Positions 42,008-54,176 of a stretch of DNA of 64,000 bases are shown here, piece by piece; position 1 is the first letter of the stretch, and each line of letters starts with the position of its first letter. The notes under the pieces are model-generated. The model made no database searches. It had not been told where the DNA came from and worked only from the letters and a program-made list of their open reading frames with translations. Origin of the DNA: Azolla caroliniana (lineage: Eukaryota; Polypodiophyta); contig JBHGNT010000020.1 of assembly GCA_043228905.1 (NCBI GenBank), forward strand, positions 9,362,001-9,426,000. The letters run 5' to 3'. The translations under genes were made by a program, and so were the position numbers.

Positions 42008-42187
42008 CAAGCTTTCACGGCACTTGCCATTCATTATGTAGCTTCTTCTTCTTCTTCTTCTTCTTCTTCTTCTTGTCGTCTTTGCAGGTCGCCCCCGTCT
42101 TCTTCGTCGGAAGAACGCACACAGACTGAGAAGGGAAAGAAAACACAGAGAAGACAGACAGACAGACAGACAGACAGACACAGCAGC
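42008..42187 (+). promoter_or_regulatory. Proteasome gene proximal promoter / 5' UTR
   Basis: No TATA box is seen. The segment holds a (CTT)n run (42042-42074), like the pyrimidine patches of plant TATA-less promoters, and a (GACA)n run (42152-42180) ending 8 bases before the ATG. The transcription start was not fixed. Confidence 0.5.
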
Positions 42188-45100
42188 ATGGGAGACAGCC
42201 AGTACTCCTTCTCTCTCACCACCTTCAGCCCTTCAGGGAAACTCGTACAGATCGAGCATGCTCTCATGGCTGTTGGATCTGGCCAGACCTCGCTTGGTAT
42301 CAAAGGTTAGCTCTCTCTTTCAATCGCTCTTCCTTCTCTCCTTTCCGTGCTTTCATTCTTTCCTGATGTTTATATGTTTTCCAAACTCAAGCGCGTGAAG
42401 CTCATTGTTCTGTGCTTGGAACGTTCCTACACACTGGATGTCCGGATGTAAAATTTGGAAGAAAAATCTGTCCTGCAATATTACATATTGAGATTTTTAC
42501 GTGTGTAGTTCATTGCATTGTGACTGTTGTGATTGTGAACTCTGAACTTTCTGCATTTATTTCTGATGGAAAACTCACAAAGTCCATTACTGATTTAGCT
42601 CATTTTGGGCATGCCTGTCTGTCTCGCGGAACTCTCTGGATGTACTCATGGGAAGATTCGTAAGTTTCTGCTTTGTTTCATTTTTGTTTGTTTTAAAAGA
42701 TCTTCCAGCACATGCTGTTTTCTACTTCTATATTTTTTTCTTTCCTGAAAGGCTATGTCTTGAGTTCCAGACCTGTGTATTTCATTCATTGCATTTTTCT
42801 TGGAAACTCTGAACTATCTGGACTTTTATTTCTTTCTTTTCTCAAAGGCTATATATTGAGTTTCAGACCTTTGTATTTCATTACATTATTCTTGGAAACT
42901 CTGAACTATTTTCAGCCAGATCCATCAGTTTCTGTGGAAATGCCATTTTTCGCGACTATTGTGAACACTAAACTATCTCCGTGCTTTGATGTAAACTTTA
43001 AGATCCATTAGTTTCTGAGTAAATGCCTTTTTCCAGTTTTCATTTTTGTTGAAAATTTATATGCAGCCCTAGCTTTTTGCTCAAAAGTGTGACAATTATA
43101 ATAGACAATGTAAGTTTGAAGTTTCGTTTGTGTTCAAGGATTGGCAAAAACACTACCTTTCTTGGCAGAGGTCTGATGTCTTATACTTCTGATAAAAGCT
43201 TCTGGTCTTTTTGAAAGATTGTATGAAGCACTAGCATTGACATGAGAGGTATGATCATTACGTCAATACTCTTTTTTTTATTGAAATATTGTCCAAAACA
43301 TTAGAACTGTGATAAGAAGTCTGATCATTATATTGACGACCAACGTTTGTGTGTTGAAAATTGTCCAAAGCCCTAGCTTTCTTCTCAGGAGTCTGGTCGT
43401 TATAGATATTACCCCTTATTTTCAAGATTTGTTTTGTCAAAAGATTGTCTACCACACTATATTTGTGGTTAGAAGACTGATCACTATAGTTATGATCAGT
43501 TCTTTGTTAAAAGTCAATCCAAAGCCCTACCTTTCTGTATTCAGAAGTCTTGTAATTATACCTATAAATAGGTCTGTTTCTACTTTGTTGCTCTTTGTGC
43601 ATTAATATCCTGGTATTTAAACATTTGCGCTGCATTTCATTGCATCATTCTTGGAAAGCGCAACACGCCAAATGTTCTGTTTGAAATTTGAAAGATCCTT
43701 TCGTTTCTCCACCAAATGCCATTTGTTTTTTCGTAGCTTTTTGTCAAAAGATTGTCCTAAACGCTTGAAATTCTATCATTATATTTGTGCCACATCCTCA
43801 AGCTCATCCCAAATTTGAACCATTGATGTTTGAAGATAGCATAGAACTTTCATGAGATGTAAAAATGTGCATTATGGTTGGGAATTTTCCACTTTCTGGA
43901 ATGTCAGGTAGGTATTAGCATCTGGTCTGTCTTGCCTATCATCTATAATGTTCAAAGATGTGAAAATATGTTGTATTGAAATATCAACTTTTTCCTTCCT
44001 AGATTTTTTGTTTCTGACCGAACTTTTTTAATTTCATTTGTATGCCTCTTATTTGAGATTCACTTTAATGTTTTAAAAGTCCATGGAGCCATATTCTGTT
44101 TACTCTTATCTTGACAAGAATATTTTTTCAGTGTGCATTTTCTTGTATTGTCTTTACTGATAGTCTTTTTTAATAAGATTTATGGAGTGCTAAAAAGTGT
44201 ACATAATTATTATTATTATTTTTTTTCTGTACCATTGATCTGGATCTCTGGGTGTGTTGGTACAGCCGCAAATGGAGTGGTGATAGCTACAGAGAAGAAA
44301 CTGCCTTCAATTCTTGTTGATGAAACTTCGGTATGTCTATCTTAAGTTTAGTGTTATTATTTATCGCCACTGCCTGGTGGACTATTGCACAGAACAAATT
44401 TTGGCTTCTAACATGTAATGGTGATTAACTCTATGTTTTATTTTATTTTACATGGTATCCATAGGTTAAGAAAATACAGTTGCTTACTCCAAACATCGGC
44501 GTTGCTTATAGGTTTGCATTAAATGATTCAGTGCTGGTCTGTACAAATGAAGGTTCATATATAATCTGGCTATAAATAATCTCCCGGCTTCTTTATTTGC
44601 AGTGGAATGGGTCCTGATTCTCGTGTTTTAGTGAGGAAAAGTAGGAAGCAATCGCAACAATATTATCGAGTTTACAAGGTTGTTTCTTTATCCACTATGA
44701 TCACTGTTTTTTACTTTTTCTCCAAATCTTCTTTTGAATGGTTTGATCAACTTGCAGCATAGGTTTTCTGTATGCACTATGATCTGATGTTTCTTTATCT
44801 GTCACAGGAGAATATTCCTGTCTTGCAACTAGTAAGAGAGACAGCAGCAGTAATGCAAGAGTTTACACAGTCTGGGTGGGTAATATAAGCATTTTTGTTA
44901 CATTTAACAATACTTTTATATGTTGCTTATTACTTTATAATGATTTTATTTCAGAAGTGATTTGCTCTTATGAACTCTTCTCTTGCATTGATGAAAAATT
45001 TTCTTCTGTCAATAGAAGCCCAACATATAAGATGGAGTTTCACTATATAAGTGTTCTATTGCACTGCCTCTTTAAATGTGACTTTTCTTGCACTATTAAT

Positions 45101-47975
45101 TATTGTGGTTTTATTTGATGATTTTTGTTTCTAATACATATCTTTATGATAAATTTTGGTAGAATAGAAATCTAATTATTATAGTTTACTTATTCTTGAT
45201 GTTACCTAGTGGAAATAATTTTGTAACTTGTAGGAATAGGCATATGACATAGGTCACAGTATTTAAGCTGCTTGTGCTAGAGATTTGTAGGAAATCTACT
45301 AAAAACGAAGTTTTCTTTTAAATACAGAGGAGTGAGACCATTTGGAGTTTCCCTACTTGTTGCAGGCTATGATGACAATGGGCCACAGTTATTTCAGGTG
45401 ATAATCAGTGTTTTCTTATTGATTTAGGTGGTTCCATATATACCTAAAGTAGATTAATATAAGGTATTGGGGCCTATCTTATGTTAGTTCAATTTTAATA
45501 TCAAGACGTTCCTTGATTATCTGTATCAGGTTGATCCCTCAGGCTCATATTTCTCTTGGAAGGCATCAGCGATTGGAAAGAATGTATCTAATGCAAAAAC
45601 TTTCCTGGAAAAAAGGTCCTGTGATGAAATCTGATTCTCTGAGTCCAATCAAAGCATGCCCTAATAGATGATAGATGTAACTTGATAGAATTAGTAATTG
45701 GTTTTGCTTTTGATGTTTTTCCTAGATTTACCTTTCATGTTTCTATTCATACTTTCTCCTGGAATTGTTAATTCTTTTGAATGTACTAATTTTGATATTA
45801 GATAGGGAAGTTTGAGTAAGTAATGGGTTTGTGTATGGCTGCAAATCAAGGATGGTGTCCACTACTTGAACTACAGAAGTGCAGCAAGAATTTGAGAACA
45901 CTTGGAGAGACTCATATTGTAGATTCTGTGACCACATGTAACATTCTGGTGGAATACTGAAGATTAAGAGGTTATAAGAGTTTTGCATCTTGATATTTCA
46001 GTCAGCCTCTGCTGGATGGCTTTGTAATGATGGCAAGCTGCAAGCCTATGCCTCTACTAAGTCACATGTTTTAAAGATATCAGATTTGACTAGATAAAGG
46101 GATGGGCTAATATGTCATAAAAGTACCAGAGGCAGCAGCTGATATTAGAAGTGAGGAAGAGGGATAAAAAAAGAAAAGCTGTTGTGGTTGAATGAACTAA
46201 ATGTGGCCACAGCAGGAAGGAGTGCAGGTTCTTCTCAACTTGAATCCAGGACATAGAGTTTTAAGAGTTGGAGCATATGTGTAAAAAGGAAAAGCTGTTG
46301 TAGTTTCATGAACTGAATGTGGCCACAGCTGGAAAAAGCTTAGGTTCTTCACAATTTAAAGCCAGTACACAGGGTTTTAAGAGTTGAGGTTTTTGTATAA
46401 AGGTTAAAAAAAGTTACATGAACTGAAACTTTGCAGAGCATGGCTCGTAATATATAATATAAAGACAGTGCACAGACCAACTCTCAGTTTTAAAAGGTTC
46501 GGAAATATAGTGAATCGTTAAAATGCAGACGAAGAAGAATGATTTTTATAAGCAAAAACATGAGCCACATAGCAACATTTTTATGAGCGAAAACATGAGC
46601 CACATCACATAGCGACAGAAGTCAGAATATAAAGGTGATGTAAATGTAAATGCTAATAGAGGAGAAGCAGAAAGGGTTGGAAGCTGAGAATGCAAGAATA
46701 GAAATTGCAGCATCAAGAGGAGAATTGGTTATCCCAGATGTTTGTAACGAGCGTTGTAGTCTATTATTTAGCTAGAATCAAGATGTTATATTTAACTCTT
46801 CATTCTTTGTCCCTCTAGTGTAGTATTGGGTCGCATTCTATCAAATTTTATGAGTCAAGGAGGTCAAGTTGATTTTCCTTGCAGTGAATGTTCCTTATCA
46901 GACGAGGTTTCATTTGCTCCACATTGAACACTCAGCCCAATCTCTACTTTGAATTTTTTTGATACAAATCTACTCTGGATATGAAAGACATGAATACGAA
47001 TGTGTTTGGGATGCACATAGGCAACTGGAATTCTCAGGGATAGACGATTTAGAATTCATTTCATTTTTAAATTATGAGTATATGAATGAATCTAGATGTA
47101 CATGACAGTAATTGCAAGTGGTAGACGGTGCTAAGATCAGTTGCATTACAATGGCTTGCTTTAATTTAATGTTTTTTTTTTATGTATAGTGGTATTCAAT
47201 CTACTTTTGTATGCCAAATTTGTTCTTGTTGTTTGTATTTGTATGTTTGTGCTTGTTTTCCTCTATAAGATTTATAGTTGTACACTGTCCCGTTTTTATA
47301 CATTGTTGAAGCCTACAAAATAACCTTGCACATCCTCCTCTCCTTCAGGTACACTGATGATATGGAACTGGAAGATGCTGTCCACACAGCAATACTGACT
47401 TTGAAGGAAGGGTAGGATGCTAATTTATGTCTGTATGTACACATTCACAATATATAAAATATCCCTGTACACAAATGAATGAGCCGAATATTGGACTCAG
47501 TCAGTTTGTGCATTGCAAATTGTTTGAACATTGGTTGACTTCCATTTTAGTTCATGGATTCACATGTTAGAATAAAATGTTGTGCATGGCAGATTTGAGG
47601 GCCAAATATCAGGAAAGAATATCGAAATTGGAGTCATTGGATCTGATAGAGTTTTTAGGTAAGCCTTATATCATGGTGATTTGTTGGAAAACAACTTCTT
47701 AACGTTTTGAATATTTACCAGAATATCCTTCCAAAAACTACTAAAATAACCCTCTAGCCATAATTTGTTGTTAAAGGGGTATTTTGGTATTTGTGTTTTG
47801 AAGACTTAAAAGGGATTCTGGTAAATATCTGAAAGGTTTGGGGTATTGTTTGTGCCTTTCCCATTCCTTTTAAATAATGAACCATTAGTATGTTTATGAT
47901 AGCAATCATGTGTTATCTTGATGCAGGGTGTTGACTCCAGCTGAGATTGATGATTATTTAGCTGAAGTGGAATAA
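42188..47975 (+). CDS. PAB1: 20S proteasome subunit alpha type-2 (10 exons, 235 aa)
   Basis: This is a subunit of the alpha ring of the 20S proteasome, which gates substrate entry to the proteolytic chamber in cytosol and nucleus. Coding exons: 42188-42305, 44266-44330, 44465-44511, 44603-44678, 44808-44875, 45328-45397, 45530-45615, 47349-47411, 47593-47658, 47927-47975. They sum to 708 bases (235 codons and stop) with GT-AG introns and phases that join without a break. The alpha-subunit signature ([20 protein letters not shown], residues 6-25) and the C-terminus ([14 protein letters not shown]) are intact. The length equals the usual plant PAB/PSMA2. Introns 1 (1,960 bp) and 7 (1,733 bp) are long and contain local repeats. 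The symbol follows Arabidopsis usage; the copy number in this genome is unknown. Confidence 0.97.
43060..43590 (+). repeat. Degenerate ~70-90-bp repeats in proteasome intron 1
   Basis: Six or so units share GAAARATTGTCCAAARC, then CTAGCTTT or similar, then AGAAGTCTGATCATTATA. Another duplicated block of ~100 bp lies upstream (about 42712-42900), marked by GAAAGGCTATGTCTTGAGTT and AAAGGCTATATATTGAGTTT. Confidence 0.7.
46170..46400 (+). repeat. ~108-bp tandem duplication in proteasome intron 7
   Basis: Two diverged copies (about 46174-46280 and 46284-46390) share GAAAAGCTGTTGT, AATGTGGCCACAGC, GGTTCTTC and GGTTTTAAGAGTTG landmarks. A weaker third partial copy follows. Confidence 0.75.
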
Positions 47976-48480
47976 TTGAAGTTCCATAATGATCTTTATA
48001 CGTTTAGATTCCAAGGGCATTTCTATAAAAAGATCCCTTGCAAATATTCCCTAGAAATTTACACGGTTTGTGTAATTTTGGAACCAAGTTTTCATTGGGT
48101 GGGAATTTTAATCTATTCGATTTTTTGTACTTTTCCTAGTTATAATTAAAGTCTATCTGCACATGATTATACTAGCAAAGATGCTCTGTGATTCAGAGGA
48201 GAGTTGTGAAATGTTACAGTATTGAGTTAATTATCATATCAGTCTTAAGTTTGTGACATAATTGAAATTAACCTCCTTTTACAGTAAACAATCTGATAAG
48301 TATCTAGTAGAACCATCCACAAGATTGAACAATCAGTTTGGTCTCTCATAATACCAATGTCATAGTCTATATGCTAATTGAAATTGGCCTAAATCTCATC
48401 GGCTCAAGTAAAAACTCTTATTGCCAAGAATGTTTTCTTTTTGGTATTTATTCTAATAAATTGGAGCACAAATATATTAC
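47976..48480 (+). other. Proteasome 3' UTR and flank
   Basis: AT-rich DNA follows the stop codon. A possible near-upstream polyadenylation element, AATTAAAG, lies at about 48145-48152, but no canonical AATAAA is close. No gene in the remainder. Confidence 0.5.
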
Positions 48481-48612
48481 AGTTTATTTATATCATAATT
48501 TTTTGCTATCATGAAGACGTAGGTTTGCATTTTGGTTGATTGTTATAGTTTATTTATATCATAATTTTTTGCTATCATGAAGACGTAGCTTTGCATTTTG
48601 GTTGATTGAAAG
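48481..48612. repeat. 66-bp tandem duplication
   Basis: AGTTTATTTATATCATAATT at 48481 recurs at 48547, and both copies end TTTGCATTTTGGTTGATT. By eye there is one substitution between them (GTAGG / GTAGC). Confidence 0.93.
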
Positions 48613-49559
48613 AAAGCATGAATATGGCTGGTAAGGTAATGCCCATTGAAGATCTATTGTCGATGATGTCCTAATTCCAAAACGAAGTCATAATACTCAT
48701 TGTAGAGATTGCCAATAGACTGATGGTGTTCTACGATTGGAAAATGCAAGTACATATCCAATGCTCTTGGGACAACCATATCTCCAAACATTTGGGATTA
48801 TACATTAGCATTGTTAAGTTTTTATCCAAAAATGACCAAAGAAAAATGGGATACAGGAAATGTGGCACATGCCAACATCATAGTGTTAGAATTGTCATAT
48901 TATTTTTGGGATATTTGTTTGCTAACTACTTGCCTATGTTAGCTAATATGAATCATGAGGATATTTTGGGGTTGAGTCGAATTCTATTAGTGATATCGAA
49001 GTTGGGTAAGTATTCTAAATCTATGGATGTGAGACTATGGAAAAGATCAATTTCCATGAGAATGGACTCTTAACAAGCACTTCATGACATGGGTAGTAGT
49101 ACAAGAGAGCAAGTAGGGCGAAAGTGTAATGTTAACTTTGGTGAGCAATTATTGTAGAATTAGTGGCCATTTTGACACAAATAGATATCTTCCTATCTTT
49201 TTAATGTCCATGTGAGATTGATTCCAATCTATTAGATTGGGCCTAGCACATTGTGAGGATTGAACTTTGGGTTCTTTCAAATCTATGACTTTGATGTTGT
49301 ACTATAAACCACCAAGAGAGAGAGAGAGAGAGAGAGAGAGGAAGAGCATTGTTGCATGGATCTTTGCCATTGAAAGCAAATGTTGCACCTTGGGTGGATT
49401 GGCCGTTACAAGATGGTACATACTTGTTACAAGTCACTACAAATATTTTGTATCATCATGCAATGACATCATTATCTTGGCTATCCCCAAAGTAGAAACG
49501 TCATGGAATGTATTAAATCGAATGCAAGGTGGTGGAAAATATGACAATGTGGTTGGCAT
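48613..49559 (+). other. Intergenic DNA with a decayed ORF and a GA microsatellite
   Basis: An open stretch at 48723-49073 (116 codons) has no recognised domain; because it lies upstream of a LINE-type 3' end it may be decayed LINE sequence. A (GA)n microsatellite is at about 49313-49341. Confidence 0.35.
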
Positions 49560-50330
49560 TCCCATTTGCCATTTCATGGAAAGGTAATCATATGGAGAGT
49601 TATGATTGGTGGGCTCCCATTAGGTTCAGCCTTAAAGAGACGAGGACTAAGGTCAAACACATGTTTCTTTTGCACCATTCCGTTGGAGGACAGTACACAT
49701 AGGTTCATTAAATGTCCTATAATGTGTTCCATTTGGAATAACTTATTGGACGTTAATTAAGTTTTAACCCATTGTTATTTGAGGCCTAAACAATGGGTTT
49801 TTTCACAGTATGTTCAAAATGGTCCAAATGACGAGATGGAGATATTGTTCCAATGTTTACGATATTAGAGACTACACCACAAATGGAATATGTGTAATGC
49901 TTTCATGTTTGACAGTAGACATGGGGTGAAAGCCTATATGAAGAAGTTGAAAGGTATTCTTATGTGGAATTTTTGGATGTTAGGGCATGTGGGGATCATT
50001 TTGCTCAAATGCATATTCAAGTTTTCTGGTGGCGTTACAAGACGTCCCTCTCCCTACATAGGATATATAGGTAGAGGAGACGAAGAACTGTTTAACAAGT
50101 GGATTTTACGTGTGCTTTTACAAAAGAGATAGATAGATTCTATTATCGTCTTCGAAGGTCAAACATGACCTATGAGACCAAAAATATTACATTTCATGTG
50201 GTACATGTAAAAGTGAGTATCGACTCTCGATGTTCAAGAACTTTACCAATGAATGTTGCAATTGAGAGTGCACATTGTGGTTGTGACCGAAATTAGTCCA
50301 AGGATTGGGCTTGGTCGAAGATGTGTGGAA
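49560..50330 (+). repeat. LINE-type 3' remnant
   Basis: 49566-49760 encodes a zf-RVT-like zinc-binding region (IIWRVMIGGLPLGSALKRR, then TCFFCTIPLEDSTHRFIKCP). 49890-50132 encodes the following piece (GIILLKCIFKFSGGVTRRPS). The same two peptides occur in inverted orientation at 5869-5389. Frame breaks separate the pieces. The RT core itself is not seen. Confidence 0.65.
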
Positions 50331-50858
50331 AGCATAGTCGAATATGATCAAAGGCAGAGTATTGTATCAAAGTGTAATACTAAGACTATCAAACTTGTTT
50401 AGTGCAAAGTGTGAATAGCTGGCCACTCTCATCACTTGTGCCCCAACGCCCCGTCTCACATCGCAATGCATGGGAGCTAAGTCGCATGGAAGTAATGGTT
50501 TGAATGGGAGATAATGGGATGAGCTCTAACATATATCGATGTGTACGGTTTCCCTGTTCCACGATGAATATGGTTTTGTAGTTAGGTGCAACATGTGTAT
50601 GATTCCTCATCTTCTTATCTTAGATTGGTAGGATATGATATTAACAATGCCATTATCGAAGGATTGTACACTTACATAGGATATGATCTTACAAAGTCAA
50701 TTACCAAAGAACTCTATAGTTCCATAGAATATGATCTTAGCAACTCAACTACAAAAGGAATCTACATTTCCACATTTTCATCCATCACAATATCTTCATC
50801 TAATAGATAGTTCTCTAGTTTATTAACATGAAATGCAAGATGGATACGCCTAGAACTT
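50331..50858. other. Intergenic DNA, nothing recognised
   Basis: No gene or LTR is identified. A short triplet of related lines (AGGATATGATATTAACAATG, AGGATATGATCTTACAAAGT, AGAATATGATCTTAGCAACT) at 50630-50750 is a local ~60-bp tandem repeat. Confidence 0.45.
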
Positions 50859-51282
50859 TGTTGAGCGAACAAGCTCAACTGGATCCAGATCGGTTGAATA
50901 AGTGAGAGCAGGATTGGAGTCCAGAAAAAAGGACCGGATCGGCATCCGGAACCAGGAGTTGGATCGGAGAACCAGATCGTAATCTGGATTGGATTGAATC
51001 CGGTTGGCTATTAGAGGCATATGACTCTAGCCTAGTACGTAGGCATATTTTTGGTAGTAAGTGTCTAATGCTCTGTATGAGCATTAAAGTACTTGTCAGT
51101 CCTTTAAGAACTTGTATAAATATGTTGTAAAGCAAAATTGAGTAAGTTTAAATTTTTAGTTTTCTGCTCTAACTCTGTCTCTCCCGCATACTATGTTAAG
51201 CTTCCAGTAAACATTCATCTTTGTGTTCTGTCGTTACTCGGGTCAACCGGTTTTGTCTACGGTTCCGCACTTTCACTTTATA
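50859..51282 (+). repeat. Cop-F 5' LTR (about 424 bp)
   Basis: It starts TGTTGAGCGAACAAGCTCAAC and shares ACTCTAGCCTAGTACRTAGG and TGGTAGTAAGTG-like landmarks with the Cop-C LTR. The 3' end is inferred from the primer site, because the terminal CA has decayed. Confidence 0.8.
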
Positions 51283-51375
51283 GGGTATCAAAGCGTGAGG
51301 GTTGAGAACCTTTGCTGTCAACAAGTGATTTCCTTAGACGAACCCTAACACCCGATAAAAAACAAGAAGGAAAGA

Positions 51376-52437
51376 ATGGACAGAGGAATGGCTAGCTCGC
51401 TTCCGACGGAGAAGCTCGACAGAACTAACTACACATCTTGGTCGTACAAGATGCACCAGTACTTGCTTGGGCATGGCTATTGGAGTTATATTGACGGAGC
51501 TAATGATACGACACCTAATGCGGCATAAGGGAACAAGCGGCAAGTAGGGTGATGTATTGCTTTGCGTCCAGTGTCGAGGATCAACTGCTTAGCTATATTC
51601 GGGACACCAAGACGCCAAAGGAAGCTTGGGGAAACCTGAAGAAGGTCTTTGCTGCAAGCACCACGACCCGGAATCTACAACTCTGATAGGAGTTGAGCAA
51701 CGTCTGATAGAAAGACACGTCGGTGGTCGATTACACGGCCCAGATTAAAGAGATCTATGACTCCCTTGCCTCCGTCAACGTGACTGTCAAGCAGGATGAG
51801 ATGGTGCAGGTTTGTCTCGAGGGCCTGGCATCGAAGTTCGGAGCATTCCAAACGGCGGTCTGTACAAGGGAGAATATGCCCTTGTTTTTTGACTTACAAT
51901 CGATGCTCCTTGTAGAGGAGAACCACGTGAGTGCGTCGACGAGTACGCAAACCAGCAACAAGATGCTATACACGGAGGCAGAGAGGCCCCGTGGACGTGG
52001 CGGTCAAGGGGGATTGACACAATGTAGGCAACCAACAAGAGCAGAATCGGAGGCACAAAGATGGTACAAACAGCAATCCGGACCCTCCGGAAATGGAGGG
52101 AGTCAAAGCGGTGTCGAAAACTGGCAAGGAAAGGCCGAAACACAATGCTGGTACTGTGGTCGAAACGGCCACAAAGAGAGCGAGTACTGGAAAAAAGGGT
52201 TGATTCGAACAAATCCGGATTGAGCCGGAGAGACGTAGATAGGCGTCACCAATCACATTTTGCCGGAGGCTCAGAGAGAGCCGGGTTAGGATCGACCCTC
52301 GTAATGAAGCATAAGGCCAACCAAATGGTTGCATCCAACTCACTCGAAGTCGGAAGAAGTTTGGTACGTGGACTCGGAGCTTCAAACCACATGAGGAACC
52401 ACAAAGAGTGGTTCTCCTTTCTTGAGGAGCTGGAGAC
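51376..52437 (+). pseudogene. Cop-F gag, zinc knuckle and start of protease
   Basis: The start is at 51376 (ATGGACAGAGG as in its relatives). The gag core is broken near 51530 and at a TGA near 51685, then open at 51723-52223. The CCHC knuckle is damaged (CWYCGRNGHKESEY, last Cys to Tyr). The protease motif near 52360-52395 has lost a G, so the DSGAS reading is frameshifted. The sequence is interrupted at 52437 by Gyp-C; GAGAC (52433-52437) is the target. Confidence 0.87.
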
Positions 52438-52767
52438 TGTCATAATATGGCAAGACTCGAACCCATGACCTTATGTTATATGGGTCAAACTCTTGACCAT
52501 TATACCATCTATTGTAATATGTAAAATATTATTTTCATTTAAGTTTTATTATAGGAAATTAATGTATATTCTAGATTTCTCTGGAACATTCTAGAAGCTT
52601 CAGGATTACTCCTGAGAAAACTATAGAAGAAGGCACTAGGCATTATGTTGAACCAAATTGGTTCCACGCCAGTCTTAAGTCTCTTAGCCATTTTGTACTT
52701 ATCCTTCACATAATATATTGGTTGTTATCATCATCACTCTCTCTCTCATCCTCGCTATCTCTCTTTT

Positions 52768-52831
<64 letters not shown>

Positions 52832-52920
52832 GAGTCTTACGCAATCCCGTCCTCTTAGTACTAATAGTACTTCTCTTCTTTCATACTAATTCCATCTCTG
52901 CTTTAGTACTATTCCTGACA
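52438..52920 (+). repeat. Gyp-C 5' LTR (483 bp)
   Basis: It starts TGTCATAATATGG and ends ATTCCTGACA. It has a long CT tract (about 52735-52830), longer than in the 3' LTR. The TATA box is mutated to TATAGAA. The candidate primer site TTGAACCAATTT follows at 52923-52934. Confidence 0.96.
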
Positions 52921-52988
52921 ATTTGAACCAATTTTCCCTCGAGGCTACTTGTCGTTCTCCCTCATCCTCCTACCCTTTTCCCTATACT

Positions 52989-54176
52989 ATGGCTACTGTT
53001 AGCGCCCAAGAATATCAATCCGTTTTCTCCGAGCTAGAGTGCTTAAAAGAAAAATTTGTTGCCTTGGAACAAGAAAACCAATGACTGATAGGGGATCTGC
53101 AACAAATCACTCTAGGAAAACAACAAACGCAGCAACAACATGGGGAGTTAGCGTTACGGGTGCAACAACTCGAAGCAACATAGCAACAACAAGGATCAAG
53201 TCCCCAAGAATTTCATAAAGAGCCGAAGATTGGACTTCCTGTGAAATTTGATGGAACGCGTTCGCAATTTAGGGGATTCCTTAATCAAGTACGATTAGTC
53301 ATCCAAATGCATCCTTCCCGATACCCCACTGATGCATCCCGAGTCGGCTTAATAGGCACGTTGCTTAGCGGCTCAGCCTTAGCATGGTTCGCTCTGCTTC
53401 TAGAAAAACAATCGCCCTTGCTTAATAACTTTGAAGATTTTATTAGTGAGTTTAAAGCCTGCTTTGGAGACACCGACAACATCAAGACGACGATCAACAA
53501 GATCCGACGATTGGGTTAAGGCGATCGTCCAGCCTCTGCCTATGCGGCGGATTTCCGCCTACTCGCTTCAGATATCCCTTGGGATGATCAAGCACTAATG
53601 GAGTAGTTTCGCTATGGCTTGCGAAACGATGTCAAAGATCTACTTCTAACTTTCCCCGAAGAACCAAAGTCTCTTACGGAGGCAATCAGTTGAGCGGTCC
53701 GATGTGACAACCGCCTTTTCAAACGGCATTCGGAATGTCAATTATAGATACCACGCTCTAGGCCGGAGCCCACTTACGCCTCAGTCGCGGCTAAACTGTT
53801 TGCACGAGACATACCTCAAGCAAATACTTCGACACCGATGGAGATCGATACCATGCGTCGACGCGGCCCGTTATCGGAAGAAGAAAAGCAACGACGACGT
53901 GCAAATCGATTATGTCTTTATTGCGGTGAACCAGGGCTTATTGCAATCAATTGTCCCCATAGGCCAAGAAGACAGGTAAATCAAATCGTAGCCTGTACTA
54001 AACCCGAGTCAATTCTTCCCTTCGGAGTGTCTGATAGTATTAATAGTACTAATAGAATGTTTGACAGTATTAATAGTACTAATAGAATGTTTGATAGTAT
54101 TAATAGTACTAATAGCCCAAGTATCTCAAACAAATTTGAAATCCTTAGTCAATTAGATGAAGAGTTAAACGATTGA
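52989..54176 (+). pseudogene. Gyp-C gag remnant
   Basis: It is homologous to Gyp-B gag, starting at 52989. In-frame stops lie near 53083, 53183, 53518, 53605 and 53692. The capsid segment (53241-53519) and the CCHC knuckle region with [14 protein letters not shown] (the His is changed to Leu, about 53915-53955) are readable. Near the C-terminus a 36-bp unit (GTTTGATAGTATTAATAGTA type) is tandemly repeated (about 54028-54115), giving residue repeats absent from Gyp-B. Confidence 0.92.

Noticed and set aside
42034-42303. Minus-strand ORF over the proteasome first exon
   Set aside because: Its composition is set by (CTT)n and (GACA)n microsatellites; it is antisense to a clear exon.
48723-49073. 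Independent 116-residue gene
   Set aside because: No domain, no promoter or splice context, and LINE-related DNA lies downstream; it is kept only as a decayed ORF note.
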